A stretch of 64,000 bases of DNA from Pogostemon cablin (Eukaryota; Streptophyta; Magnoliopsida; Lamiales; Lamiaceae): assembly GCA_023678885.1 (NCBI GenBank), contig CM042955.1, positions 38,782,088 through 38,846,087 on the forward strand, given 5' to 3'. Made by a program: the position numbers and the translations under genes. Below are positions 34,136-45,749 of the stretch, in pieces (position 1 is the stretch's first letter; each line of letters opens with the position of its first letter). Below the pieces are notes generated by a model that saw nothing but the letters and a program-made list of their open reading frames with translations, did not search any database and was not told where the DNA came from.

Positions 34136-35710
34136 TGAACTTAGTCTCAATTTTGGTACAAATTGATAAGAGTAAGCGTACTCTATCGTTGTGTGTAGAC
34201 GTGGTGACCAAGTGCAAAATTTTTAATATCGAACCCAAGGGAGAAAGTGATGTATCCGTATTCGAAAGATGTTTCACTCTAGAAGGACTAATCAATAAAA
34301 GGAGGAAGATGATTAACACTACAATCTACCTAAGAAAGCAATTAAAGGATAGAAAATATACACATGTAATGGAAGATGAATGACGGTGAGATGGATGAAG
34401 TAACAATCCAAAGAGGTGCAAGGCTAACCACATTCAAGATTAAGGATATTACATGTACTTGTTAAATTTAAATGGCAAATATCAATGACAATTGAAATAG
34501 AAGCAATCACAAATGTTCCCCTAATCCCTATGGCCAAGGTGATTAGGTTCTCAACTCATTACAAGTTTATAGCACAAAAGATTGTCCCTTACACTCAATT
34601 CCCTCAAGGGTACTATGATTATAAGATTGGTTCTTCTCACTCAATTAATAACCTACTTAGATCCATTAACTAAGTGTCCCAACAGGAGTGTTCAAAGTAT
34701 ACAAAGATGCTACCACATACTTCACATACTAATATACAAAATTCATATTATAACATGATTCAATCAAATCCCTAAGCACAATATCGGAATGGCCATCCTA
34801 ACATCATAAATAGTGATTTCAATCACACACATCATAATACAAATAAAGTGAATCATAAATCATGTAGGAAATTCCATATATCAAATCAAAATACCATTAA
34901 AATCCAACAAATCCACAAAGCCCTAATCCATCTTGTGGCTAGCCTCACTAGAGGTCTAGCCAACAATAAACATTATGAAAACATCCATAAAATGCTTACA
35001 TGCATCCATTGTTTCAACACAAGTCAAAAATACTACAAATGAAAAGTAAAATATCTTCCCTTCTTGAGGTAGGTTGGATATCTTCCTTCACTTGTAAGAT
35101 CCAAATCTCAATCCTCTATCCTCAATAGCTTGGTGATGAAAGATTGAAGAAAATGGAGTTGATGGATGGTGAGATGGTGGATGGATGATGATGAAGGTGT
35201 AAATTGTATAGAATAGTGTGTGTAGTGTGTTCTTGAAAACTCCCCTTGCCAAAATCTCGATTTTTCTGGTGCAAATGGTGTAATTGGGGGTATTTATACC
35301 CCCTGAGGAAGTCTGGAGGTCGCACTTGAGTTTTGACACTTTTGCATAAAAACACGCCCGTGTTTTTATGCATCTGCCCGTGTTTTCTTGTAAAATTTTA
35401 GCTCTCTGTACATTTCTTGCACTTCTGAATAGACAACACTTTTCTGAATAGTGTTGTCTTTTCTGTGTTGTCTTTGGTTCGTTCTCCCTCGTTTTAACTC
35501 CGAATTGAGATCTGCTTTTTCCTACATCTTCCTCTTCACCTCTAGAATTCATTTATACCTGAAAATTATACAAATTCCACCAAAGTACAAATTCTCCAAA
35601 TATTTACAAATATCGCGCAATCTAGGACACTTAAACACTCAAACTAAGCATAATTGTATGGAACCATGCTATAATTGGACCCTAAATTCATGTGATTTCT
35701 ACACTCATCA
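34136..35710 (-). repeat. 5' LTR of element B
   Basis: 1575 bp, same length as the 3' LTR. TATA box at 35291-35298, two CGCCCGTGTTTT-type words at 35348-35386. Confidence 0.88.
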
Positions 35711-37052
35711 ATTGTTCCTAGATCAATCATGGGCTAGAGCCACTTCGATAGTTCTAGGTTTATGAAGGTTTCATGAGTTGATTTGTATTTCGTGTGTATA
35801 CTCCGTACAACACTACTTGTGGTTTAGTTTATATAAGATTGTGCATTTTTAATCCATACTCATAGTTGTTTTGTGCATCAATAATCGTTGTGTAGAGTCT
35901 GAATGCATAACATGGTTATTGATTGAGTGCGTTCACTAATGAGCAGGGTTTATTGTTATAATTCTAAGTGAAGGGATTCCGAGGTTTTATTAGAACCGTC
36001 TTATATGAATGTTTGTTAGTTGAATTGAATTCGAGTTAAAAAGTAGGATTAAGAGTATAAATTTATAGTACCTAAAAAGGGAGATCAAATCGGGTTAGAG
36101 TACTAAGTGCACGGGAAATAATTGATTATGATAGTACCTAGAAAGGGAGGTAAAGTATACGTCTTGCTCTGAGGATACTCACTCGTGTCAAAAGCTTATC
36201 TATTTGTGTCTATAGAATAGATTTGCATGGTCTAGCGATGCGTCCATAAACCACAAGGTAGAGTCGGACATCGACACACGAAAGTATGAATTAACGAATG
36301 AAACTGGATGGCCTGACGAACTACCTATCATCTTATTTGATCACAACTACTATTCTCTTATTTTTGTTATTTATTTGCTATTTTAATCGTTACTTAGTTT
36401 ACAAACCAACAATTACAATTCTCAACATAGTGATAATTGCTAGAAAATAATTGAAGTAATATTTATCCGTCCCGTGGATTCGATATTTAACTTGGTCACC
36501 TTCGAAACTACAATTGATATCCTTCATACTTGGGGATTAAAATTGTGTGTTGAGAAAACACCCATCATAGAACATATGATTGGTTTGATCGAGAGGTTGA
36601 TTAATCGTGTGAAGGGACTCTCATTTCAAGCTTAGTACCTAGTTGGAATTGTTTGAGTGAGAACCAACTTATTGATCTATGTTTAAAACCATATACTATC
36701 CATCTTGAGAGGGCGTTTAGGTGATCTAAGTGTTGACCCTTAGTCTTCAATCCATGATTCATGTGAATTCTATGCATTTATCCTAGGATTTCTACTTCTT
36801 AATTATTGTTAATCTCACTTTTACTTAATTTGGAAAACCACTTTTCATCCATCTATCTTGTTTGCTAATCATTGCTTGCTTGCTTACTTTGATTGATTTA
36901 ATTTCGTGATTGATCAAACTACCCATTGATGAATCGTCTCTATAAAATTGCGATAAACGTGATCTTGCTTAAGCTCTAGCGCCGACCTCCCTGTGGTTCG
37001 ATAAATTATTTTAATTGGTCATCCCTACTACAAAAAATGGCTAATCAATGCC

Positions 37053-37214
37053 ATCTGTTAAAAAAAATTGTTAAGGTAATATTAAAGAACCTGCTTCTCA
37101 GAAATTATTCCAAAACCCAACTTCTTAGATATTCTACAACCTTTCCCACTCATCCCTTGCAAAAACCGACGACTGCTCACCGCTAAATCTCTGCCACAGG
37201 TGGCCTTCCCACAC
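37053..37214. other. Interior of the Pack-MULE, unidentified
   Basis: Balanced composition, unlike the LTRs. A short + strand phrase, VAFPHLEFLQL (about 37200-37232), resembles a leucine-rich repeat of plant resistance proteins and might be a second captured fragment; this is too short to assert. Confidence 0.3.
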
Positions 37215-37794
37215 CTGGAGTTCCTCCAACTCAACCTACCCAGCTCGTGTCCACCGGCGACAGAAAGCAGTTGGACTACAGAATTTTAAAGACGAGTCCA
37301 GCAGATATTCCCAACCAGGTCGGAACTCGTGGATGCATAACGAGTGAGCAGTGGTGACTTTGATGTCAATGATGTTGGAGAGGAGGAGAGCTTTGTGGAC
37401 TGTTCTCATGGCGGCAACGAGGTTGTCGACGAGGTTCTGTGGGCACCAATGGAGGATTTCATTTCGAACGAGGATGTGATTGATTTTGGTCTGGGGTAAA
37501 ATGGGTAAGTGTGTGTGAAGAGCCATTGATGGGCGTGGACAGCGTCTGTTAGAGCAGGGATCTCACCTTTAGGGATTGTGACGGCTACAAGGATTCCGAT
37601 GTTGGCAAAGCCACAGAGGATGTCGGGGTTGATGTCGAAGATTTTGATGAGATCGATGGTGGTTTTGTCTTTCAGGAATTGCGCCACTTGAGCTGGCGGG
37701 GGAGATTGTCGCCGAGAGTGCTGTATTTTTACCGATGGACTGGACGGCGGTGGTGAGATGAGTAAGAGAAGGGGAGAAGGGAGGGAGTCGGCAT
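37215..37794 (-). pseudogene. Captured GH17 beta-1,3-glucanase fragment in the Pack-MULE
   Basis: Glucan endo-1,3-beta-glucosidases cleave callose at the cell wall. Read from the ATG at 37794 across several frameshifts, the fragment shows a hydrophobic signal-peptide-like start and the mature N-terminus AVQSIGKN (family pattern SIGxNYG). It continues with PAQVAQFLKDKTTIDLIKIF, INPDILCGFANIGI, FYPRPK, then VRNEILHW, holding the Glu that acts as proton donor (family VGNE), and IKVTTAHSL. It stops after roughly the first 120-150 residues, lacking the nucleophile half. At least three frameshifts mean it cannot make enzyme. The fragment points inward from the right TIR, as is common for Pack-MULE captures. 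Confidence 0.82.
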
Positions 37795-37914
37795 GGAAGG
37801 AGAGAGAAGGTTGGAGTGATGTGTGGGAGGTGAAGTGAATTTGTAGAAAGAGGCAGGTGGCATAGAAGTTGGTGGGCTTGTGGAAAAAGAAGACACATCA
37901 TCAACAGAAAAGAA

Positions 37915-38061
37915 GACACGTCAGCACCGGGCAGGGCTCCAGCTGCCCGGTGGTTCGAATTGCAATACAAGCGGAAGGTCGGGTACTTATTTGTAAATAT
38001 TCAAAAGTTTGGACTAATCCACAATCGGCGAAAAGGTTGGAACTTTTTATGTAATTAACCC
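37915..38061 (-). repeat. Right terminal inverted repeat of the Pack-MULE
   Basis: Inverse of 629-776, ending GTAATTAACCC next to the ATATATAAA duplication. It contains the same CCGGGCAG...CTGCCCGG hairpin. Confidence 0.88.
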
Positions 38062-38070
38062 ATATATAAA

Positions 38071-38312
38071 TCATCTCATTACTTTATACTTTATTTGAAA
38101 AGGTTCCAAAGTATTTATGACATTCATTTTCATCACAAAACTTCTAATTTTGCTCCAATTTCATCCCCAAATTATATTTTTCATCTATTTCATCCCACAA
38201 AATTAGGGAAAATTTCATTATTAGTCCCATAAGAATTAGTCAGTGCCAATATAGTCCTTTTTCTTACATGCTTAGTCCCATAGAAATTTTCTCATTTTCT
38301 GTCAATAACTAA
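38071..38312. other. AT-rich flank without recognised genes
   Basis: Nothing coding. A loose inverted pair, AAAATTTC...TTAGTCCCATA and TTAGTCCCATAGAAATTTTC, is present at about 38210-38292. Confidence 0.4.
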
Positions 38313-39109
38313 GGCTATTCCCATTGATGACCTTGTGTCATCGGTCGTCCACAAATGATAAAAGAAATGAGAATTAAAAAAAATGAAAAATGAAAGATAT
38401 TGCACAACCAGATCATCCCACGACTCAGTTCATCACCCATGATTTTTATCTCACAAGGTGACACTTGTCACATTCTGATTTGTTGAACTTTTTTTTTATA
38501 AATATAATTTTAATTTTTAATAAATAATATTTAAATTATTAGTTTTTAAAAAAAATAATCAAAATTTTTATTTTTTTTTCTTTACAAATAGAGTATAATA
38601 TTAACATATTTTATATCATAATAAAAAAATTATCTTTCTTCTTTCAATTTAAAATTATATCTTCTTCTCATTTCTTTTGAACATTTATTTTATAATTTTA
38701 TATTTCATGCTTTTTTTTCACCTTTTGTATTTCAATTATGTAATTTTTATATCATTATTGTAATTTTAATTTTATTATGATGTTCATATGTTATTCTTTT
38801 GTGAGTTTTTAAAAGAATTTTTTACTATAATTATGAAATTAAATATTTTTTAAAGTATAAGATTATTTTAATTTTAAATATGATTATTAAAAAATTCAAA
38901 ATAATATTATATAATTTAATAATAATTATTGTATAAATATAAATGAGAGAGAAATGAATATTTTATTAAAAAGATAGGTTGTGTTGTGTTGTTGATGAAG
39001 TATAAAAAAATAAAAATTGGGTTTGGTTGTAGGTTGTATAGGTGGATGAGAGAGAAATAAATATAATATTGTTGGGTTGGGTTGTTGTTGGTTGTTGATG
39101 GGGATAGCT
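38313..39109. mobile_element. Tourist/PIF-Harbinger-like MITE
   Basis: It starts GGCTATTCCCATTGATG and ends GTTGATGGGGATAGCT (inverted), with the 3-bp duplication TAA on both sides (38310-38312, 39110-39112). About 800 bp, very AT-rich, no transposase. TAA duplication and the GG-starting TIR fit PIF/Harbinger. Confidence 0.6.
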
Positions 39110-39112
39110 TAA

Positions 39113-39535
39113 CATAATTAATCACATGAACCGTTTGACGTGGGTCAGACAAGGTTATTGACTCAAATTTATCCCCCCAAAATAATCCTCTCTCTAGAAT
39201 CCTCCTCTCAACCCTACTCTGGAAAATCCTCACACCGCAACCAATTCAACGTATGATTAGCGAAAAATGGCCTCACACCTTCAGGTAATCGAGAAGATCA
39301 ACATTTGAATTCTTCCTTCCTCTCGAACCCCACCGCAAGCCTTCTTCTTTGTACCCAACTGTTTAGATTTCGAGTGATTCGAGGACGTGATAATCAGGAT
39401 CCCGGGAGCAATTGTTCGTCTGATCGATAAGCAACAGAGCGTGGAGCTTGCTAATGGGATTTCATGGTGGTTCAGCCATTGAACGTCAATTTATCAACCG
39501 CCGGCCAGATGCGAGCCTCAATCAATTCCCCTCCG
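39113..39535 (+). pseudogene. ERD7-like gene fragment, left part
   Basis: Around 39385-39465 one frame reads DVIIRIPGAIVRLIDKQQ and then SVELANG. This resembles the N-terminal conserved segment of plant ERD7 (senescence/dehydration-associated) proteins (pattern IPGAxxxLIDxxxSVELAxGDF). Just after it the frame shifts. Upstream, ATGGCCTCACACCTTCAG|GTAATC (39266) looks like a short first exon with a donor site, and 39113-39240 is promoter-like. The continuation past the hAT insertion (49616-49930) has no long agreeing frame. A decayed or partial copy is likely; family assignment rests on about 25 residues. Confidence 0.45.
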
Positions 39536-40264
39536 ATAAGGGATGTAATCGAGACGAGTCGAGCCGAACATTTCCGAGCTCGAGCTCGGCTCAATTTTTT
39601 TAAGGGGCTTGAGCTTAATTGAATTTTTTTTTTAGGCTCGAGCTCGGCTCGCGTGTAAAATATATAGCTTGAGAACAGTTCGCGAGCTCGGCTTGAAATA
39701 TTTTTACTAAATAAAAAAAAACAAACTCGAGCTCGAACTCGAATTCGGCTCGATAAAAACTAGTCATTAGTTCGAGCTCGGGCTCGTTAAGCTGAAAATT
39801 ATTCATTTTTTTATTTTTTTAATATGTAAGGGCTTGAGTGAGACCGTCTCACAAATAATAAAATTTTATTATAATAATTTTTTGATAAAAAGCGGTATCT
39901 AGAGTTATTATCAATTTTTTATTAATTATTAGAAGTACTGATTATTAATTAAAATATATTTTAATAATATAACAAAAGATTTTTTTATTTAACATTTATA
40001 AATATATGGAGTATATATTTATTTTAAAATTTGGGTAGGTCTTGTGTGAAACCGTCTCACGTAAATCATTACATGAGACGAATAAAAGTGATAATATTAT
40101 TAATGAAAAGTGATATTCAATTGATAAAAAGTAATAATGATGCAATGAACTATTTTATGAACAATTTATAATATAAACAAAACCTGATAACATTTTATAG
40201 GTAAAGTGATAACATTTCATGAACTTTTTATCTGTCTCACATAAGGAGTTACGTGAGACGGTCT

Positions 40265-41632
40265 TGTTGGCGTTTGAAACTTTTGGTTAACGTGAACCGT
40301 TAGGGTTCCATACATTTCTACAGCGAAAGCAAGAAAACAAGAAACATATTACCTTTTCACCAGGGTATGTTGAAGAAGATGGATTCTCGCCGTCAGCCTG
40401 CGCAGCATCACGGTTTTGGCCACAACTCCTTCATCTGATCTCCGATTGAGTGATCTATATGCCAAAACAATCCTCTCTTCTGTGGCTTTCCAAGATGTAT
40501 GACACGTTCAGTTTGGACTTCTACATAATTTTAAAAAAATCGATGAAGTTGATGGAAAAAAATAGCAAACGACATTCCGGTCTTCTATTGTATTCATAAG
40601 CCACGTCTTGACGTTGGTGTGGGCAACGATCTACAAGATGAACTCAGTCTACAACCCTAATCTGCCTTTCATGTGTGTTATGCGTGTTATTCAAATTCTG
40701 AATTGATGAGATTGACTATTATATAGGCTACAACAGGGACCAAGAGGAGAAATTAGAGTTTGGGCCTCCATTGGGCTTAACCATCCAAGTTTAGCCCAAA
40801 ACTTATACGTAAGTCCAATAATAATAAATCATTCCACTAAAGAAATATTATTGCACTGCCACCCTAATCCCAAATTATGTTTATGGGCTCCTTCTTATTA
40901 TGAGCCCGTTATTCTCCCCGTGTTTAAGATTCAATGCCCATTAATTAATTATGTTACTGACAACTCCATTAATTAATATAATTACCAAGAGTAGTACCAC
41001 TCAACCTTATTATCATGCGCGAATAAATCCACCTGCCGAGTTTATATGATAATCATTATGAGCTCCTCAAGGGGACATCATCAACCAATTCCTTTAGGAC
41101 ACAGATTCCTTCTACAATCAACAGCACACCATAGAGACAACATCATTTCCCAACTCACCGGGCATATTGATTTATCATTTAAATCTCACTCATTGATGAA
41201 TCAAAAAAATAAATACTGGCTTAAGTGTCGAGGTTATTGTATAGGGATTAAGAGTATGAACATCCATAATAACAGAGATCAAGTTCTATTATATAGTTAG
41301 TATAAACCAAACGATCTCAACGCGGTCCTGCTTAATGCACTCAAAGTGCATTGGTGCAATTTTATAGTCAAGACAAATTAATGTCAAATCACACTACAAC
41401 CATACAAATAGATAGTCCCCGTCTATCTAGGTTGTGAACATCTGTTTATACTTTATAAGGAATCGATAATATGATCTTTCGTGTGACGCCGCACACCACA
41501 TTATCTACAGTATAAGTAAATGGACTTTTTGCAACAACATTATTGCAAACATTTGATCACATGATTCTCATTTCAAATATTATCTAAATATTGTTCATAC
41601 AAAAAGCTAGACTTTTAGTATACAATCCAACA
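40265..41632 (-). repeat. 3' LTR of copia F
   Basis: 1368 bp; ends TAGTATACAATCCAACA on the + strand. The polypurine tract follows (minus sense AGTGGGAAAT). Confidence 0.85.
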
Positions 41633-41639
41633 ATTTCCC

Positions 41640-44600
41640 ACTAATACTAAAAGACTATGCTGCCATACATCGATTACCATTCCCACTACTTGACCATTAA
41701 AATATTTCGCCTTAAGGTCTTTGTAAAAGGATTACTAGGTTATCATCCGATGTAATCTAGGTGACAACAACCTTCTCTTCATTATATGATTTCTCGTATC
41801 AGGTAGTACTAGCTATCAATGTGTCTAATTTTCTTATGGAATCGTGATTCATTCAAGTTTGCAACTGCACCATTATTATCATAATATATTGTGATAACCT
41901 TGGGCAAACTCAGAATCACATCAAAATCCATTACAAAGTTTCTAGAACCATACAGATACCTTGGTTGCCACAAGGCCCCAATATATCATCATTTCATGGT
42001 GGAGTTCGAAATATATTTCTATATAATACTCCTCCATAATATAGATCTACTTCCATTAAACACATAACCTTGAGGTGGATTTACTGCCATCCCTATGATT
42101 CGAAAATCCAAATCTAAGTAACCGTCAAGAAGTAATGAATTATACCGGTAAGCTTATATATAATTTCCAGTCATCTTCAGGTACTTCAAATATGTTTTAT
42201 CGTAATTCAATATCCTTGTTCTGGGTTACCTTGATACATACTGTCTTTACCATTGGCAAAACAGATATTTGATCTCGTGCATAAAATTCCATAAATTAAG
42301 CTTCCTTATTGCCGAAGCATAGGGAACCACCTTTATCTATTTTATCTTATTATGTGTCTTAAGACATAAATTCTTAGATAAAGTCACATGCTAAAACGAG
42401 TGAGGATCAGGAAGCTCAAGATACGCACAACATCCTATCTTGTGATCATTATTACTATGATCGCAAGGATATACTTTGATTTTCTTAAGTCCTTCATTTC
42501 ACACTGCTTTATTAACCATACCCATACGCCCGACAATACTCTTTCATTATCTCCAATGAGCAGGATATCATCTATGTACATATAAGAAATACCACCACAT
42601 TTTCGTCACTCTTTTCAATATACAAGATCTATCCGAGCATTGATTAAATCATTATTACTAGATTTCCTAATCAAAACGCATGTCTCATGATCTTAAAGCT
42701 TGTTTTAGTCCATCGATGGACACTTTAAGCTTACATTCAAAATGCTCTTTGCCCTTTGCAATGAATCACTCTGGTTGCTTCAGATAGATGTTTTCCTTAA
42801 GACTTCCAATCAGAAAAGCTGTCTTGACATCTATTTGCTTTACCTTATAATTAATATGAGCAGCAACAAATAAAAGAATATGGATCGACATAATGTGATC
42901 GATCCTCTTTTAATTTTGTAGAGCTACTTCCAATAATTTTTACATCATTTAGTTATCCTACAAGCTCCCAGATTTAATTTCAGAAAAATATTGCAACTTG
43001 CTAAGATGCTGCATTTCGATCTTGTAGTGCTTTGTCGTGTTAATGGGACGAATTCATGTTTACTAGGTGACCAAGTCTCACGACTCTCTCAAAACATAGA
43101 TCTTTTCAGTTGTTTAACAACCTCCCACTACGACAAGACACTACATGCAATTGTGTATCGAATATGACATGCGATGCAGTTTACCTTGTGGTATATCCTC
43201 TTGTACAATTGATAGTAATACTTTGTGTTTTCCCTCTCACTTCCTTTAGAACAACTTATACAAGGATTTGCCATTTATTACATAGTCCTTTCCAAAAATC
43301 TAGTGTTCATGTTAACAAACACTTTCTGACCTTTTGGACTTTTAAATAAACCACCCTTCATTTATCTAGGATATCCCACAAACAGACAAACATCATATGC
43401 TATGCTATTTCTAGGGCTTGCCTATAAAATAAATTTAGTAATTCCAAATAATTCATCATCTATCTAATCATTTCCATAAGAGTTTTATTCCTTCAATCTA
43501 CCATACCATACAACTGGGGTATGCCTGGTGTAATTAATTTGGGATTTAATCCCAACCTCTGATTATCAACTCCTAACTATCCTAAGAGGTACTCGCCATT
43601 ACCATTTAATCATAATGACTTGATATATTTTCCATGACGCCTCACTGCATTAGCCATGCACTCCTTGAATTAATCAAAGTACTCAGACTTGCAGTGCATC
43701 AAATAAATATATCTTGTTTCTAGAATAATCATCGAATATTCATAACCACCTCTTGCCGGGATAATCTTAGGATCGCTTAAATCAGAATGAACCATTCCAA
43801 CATATCTTTTCATGACTCTATACCCCTTTGCCTTGTATAGGCAATGTATCATATTCACTTCCAAGTAAGATTCTCAAGTTCGATAGTTTCCACTTCCAAT
43901 AAACCTAACAGTTCATCGGCTATCTACTTTTGAATCGTACTTAAGTAAAATGATCTAGTCTTAGATGCCAAAAGCATTTTTAGTTCATCTTCGAAGGTTC
44001 CTTTCTCTTACTAAGATTAGAAGATGCATTATTAATTACTATTTATTGCATTCGTGGGATAAACATGGGTTAAGAATGTATAAATTGTCACTTTCGTACC
44101 ACAACAGATTACAACTTCGTCCTTCATTATAATGATTGTCATTTAAATGAAATAGAGTATCTATCTGTAGATTACATAGAAACCGAAATGAAATTCTTTC
44201 TATGAAAACATACATAAAGTCAATTTCTCTTAATCAACCATTTATTCATATCATAAGATAAATAAACAACTCCCACTTCAACAGCCACTACTCTAGTAGC
44301 TTTCCCATGTACTCTATAATCTCATCATCACTTAGTTGCAGGCTAGTGATTTGGTATTTACACACAACGTGTCAGTAAACTCTATCACTAATCACGTTTC
44401 AATAACTAGTGAATAAGATACTATCCTTATTCACATCTTGATGAAAATGGCTTTCCTTCACCACACGTTTTGTCAGAAGTTCCCCACCATATACAACTTC
44501 TTGTAATTCAAGTGAAACTTGCTCAAAACGTTAAGACAAACTATGAAAATTAAATTGAGCTAGGTTTCACCTTCAATTTCTATTCTAAGTATTTCCAATT

Positions 44601-44700
44601 CATTCATCAAGTTAACCATGACCTCTTACCTTTCAAACTTACTCAAGTATCCGAAGAGTCTCACGAGACCATCATATTTCTATGAACCTCTCATCTCTTC
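41640..44700 (-). pseudogene. Decayed gag-pol of copia F
   Basis: Minus-strand order: integrase remnants near 43670-43864 (MVHSDLSDPK, RGGYEYS, YLMHCKS), RT near 42780-42840 (VKTAFLIGSLKENIYLKQPE), the MYIDDILLIG active site about 42550-42580, and RNase H remnants about 41780-42000. Protease and gag are hardly readable (43900-44700). Stops and frameshifts are everywhere. The stretch ATTAGATAGATGATGAATTA near 43445-43470 and GGACTATGTAATAAAT near 43275 carry the same stops as E. Confidence 0.8.
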
Positions 44701-45749
44701 ACTAAAGACTTAAATAGGCATCAGAGGGCATCCTTAGTGAGAACACATTTTAATTTTCCTAAGCAGTAAGAATTAAAATCAAGATTATTTTTAATTCAAC
44801 TAATTTGGACAAGTAAATATGATTATTTTCAGATAACCATAAGTGAAATAAACTATTTAAAAATTCAGATAATCAAGTAAATAAATACGACGATCAAACT
44901 CTTCGAATTTAAATTTTATATTGATTCCCTCAATAAACAATATAAAATAAATTAACCGACATCTCAAGCACCGTGAATTTGCATGCCACATTAGTGTGGA
45001 CGTATACAAACCCAAACATTCGCAAGAGAATATTTTACCCATTAGATCCATACGTCATAATTAACCTTATGACTCAATGATTAATAGTCGGTTGTCCTTT
45101 AGCCATGCAATTTAATAGCAGTGACTCCGATGGGGAGGATACATATTAATTGCACCTAAGTGTATACCATTATTTGATACTAAGTACGTTACCCAAGCTT
45201 GTGTGCCTTACAGTTGGAGAAGTCCACACACGCTCAAATAATTTTCTATAACCATCAATTATTAATTTGTACCAGTGATCCGCAAATAAAACTCATTCGT
45301 TGGGGAGGAAGACACTATAACTGACTCATAAGCTTACTTGCATCACATTACAAATAATAATTATTTAATAAAATTTATTCCAGTGATCCGCAAATAAAAC
45401 TCATCATTTGGGGGAGGAAGACACTAAAACTGACTCATAAGCTTACTTGAATCACTTAATAAATCAATAATGGAGGCCGCAGGATCATGTCCAATCCCTC
45501 TCCCACTTAGTTATTTAACAAGAGGGTTTTTGCATGCATACAATTTATATATCAAATATAAAATACGCAAATAAGCATGCTATTATTACGGCAAATAGGG
45601 CAGTAAATCAAATAACACATAATTCCAAATATATTACAATAATTGGCCAATTAAATAATTATATCAATTAAATAAAAGGAAATAAAAAATAATAAGCCAA
45701 ATAAAAATTGACATAGTGAACAAACCAATTTAGGCAATTAAACATGTGA
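44701..45749 (-). repeat. AT-rich region of copia F with tandem noncoding repeats
   Basis: Two units (about 45270-45350 and 45380-45455) read, on the + strand, CCAGTGATCCGCAAATAAAA then GAGGAAGACACTA then CATAAGCTTACTTG. They are diverged versions of the E repeats at 15605-15760. The rest is AT-rich without genes. Confidence 0.68.

Larger units (their letters stand above)
21188..35710 (-). mobile_element. Non-autonomous gypsy element B, split by element A
   Basis: LTRs 34136-35710 (5') and 21188-22762 (3'), both exactly 1575 bp with about a dozen differences (under 1%). The 5-bp duplication ATTGT is exact (21183-21187, 35711-35715), and removing B restores the element C LTR. The primer site is tRNA-Asp, directly abutting the 5' LTR. 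The internal region is only about 3 kb (22763-22932 plus 31254-34135) and codes for one 400-residue protein with no pol domain. It is a young element that must rely on another element's enzymes. Confidence 0.88.
1970..36567 (+). mobile_element. Athila-group Ty3/gypsy element C, pol-less, with nested E and B
   Basis: 5' LTR 1970-3658, internal region 3659-11956, 3' LTR from 11957 ending at 36567 and interrupted by copia E and by element B (which holds A). The 5-bp duplication TAGAA is exact on both sides (1965-1969, 36568-36572). The primer site matches the tRNA-Asp 3' end. Gene order is gag, protease, then after a gap an Athila third ORF; no RT, RNase H or integrase motif is present between them. 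Gag has two in-frame stops and the protease a frameshift. The LTRs differ from each other by a few percent, more than those of B or A, which fits an older insertion. Confidence 0.85.
11957..36567 (+). repeat. 3' LTR of element C, in three pieces
   Basis: Pieces 11957-12612, 20741-21187 and 35711-36567 correspond to the 5' LTR. The first break is copia E, and the second is element B with an exact ATTGT duplication. The first two pieces overlap: about 270 bp of LTR is present on both sides of E. Confidence 0.83.
846..37047 (+). mobile_element. Athila-type solo LTR (D), split by element C
   Basis: The two pieces, 846-1969 and 36573-37047, join into one LTR of about 1.6 kb that starts TGATGAGTGATATTTT and ends GGCTAATCA. 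Both ends match the LTRs of element A (read on the minus strand there). No internal region or second LTR of this copy is seen, so it is a solo LTR left by LTR-LTR recombination. Its flanks are ATGTC (841-845) and ATGCC (37048-37052), a 5-bp duplication with one transition. A degraded TATA-like GATATAATA lies at about 1352-1360. Confidence 0.82.
620..38070 (-). mobile_element. Pack-MULE (Mutator-like), carrying a GH17 fragment, split by nested retrotransposons
   Basis: The element proper is 629-38061. Its ends are inverted repeats (629-776 and 37915-38061), starting GGGTTAATTAC and ending GTAATTAACCC. The 9 bp on each side are identical: ATATATAAA at 620-628 and 38062-38070. Long TIRs with a 9-bp duplication are diagnostic of the Mutator superfamily. 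Without nested DNA only 629-845 and 37053-38061 remain, about 1.2 kb, with no transposase. The interior carries part of a plant GH17 gene, so it is a non-autonomous Pack-MULE. It is the oldest and outermost unit of this block. Strand is given for the captured gene. Confidence 0.88.
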
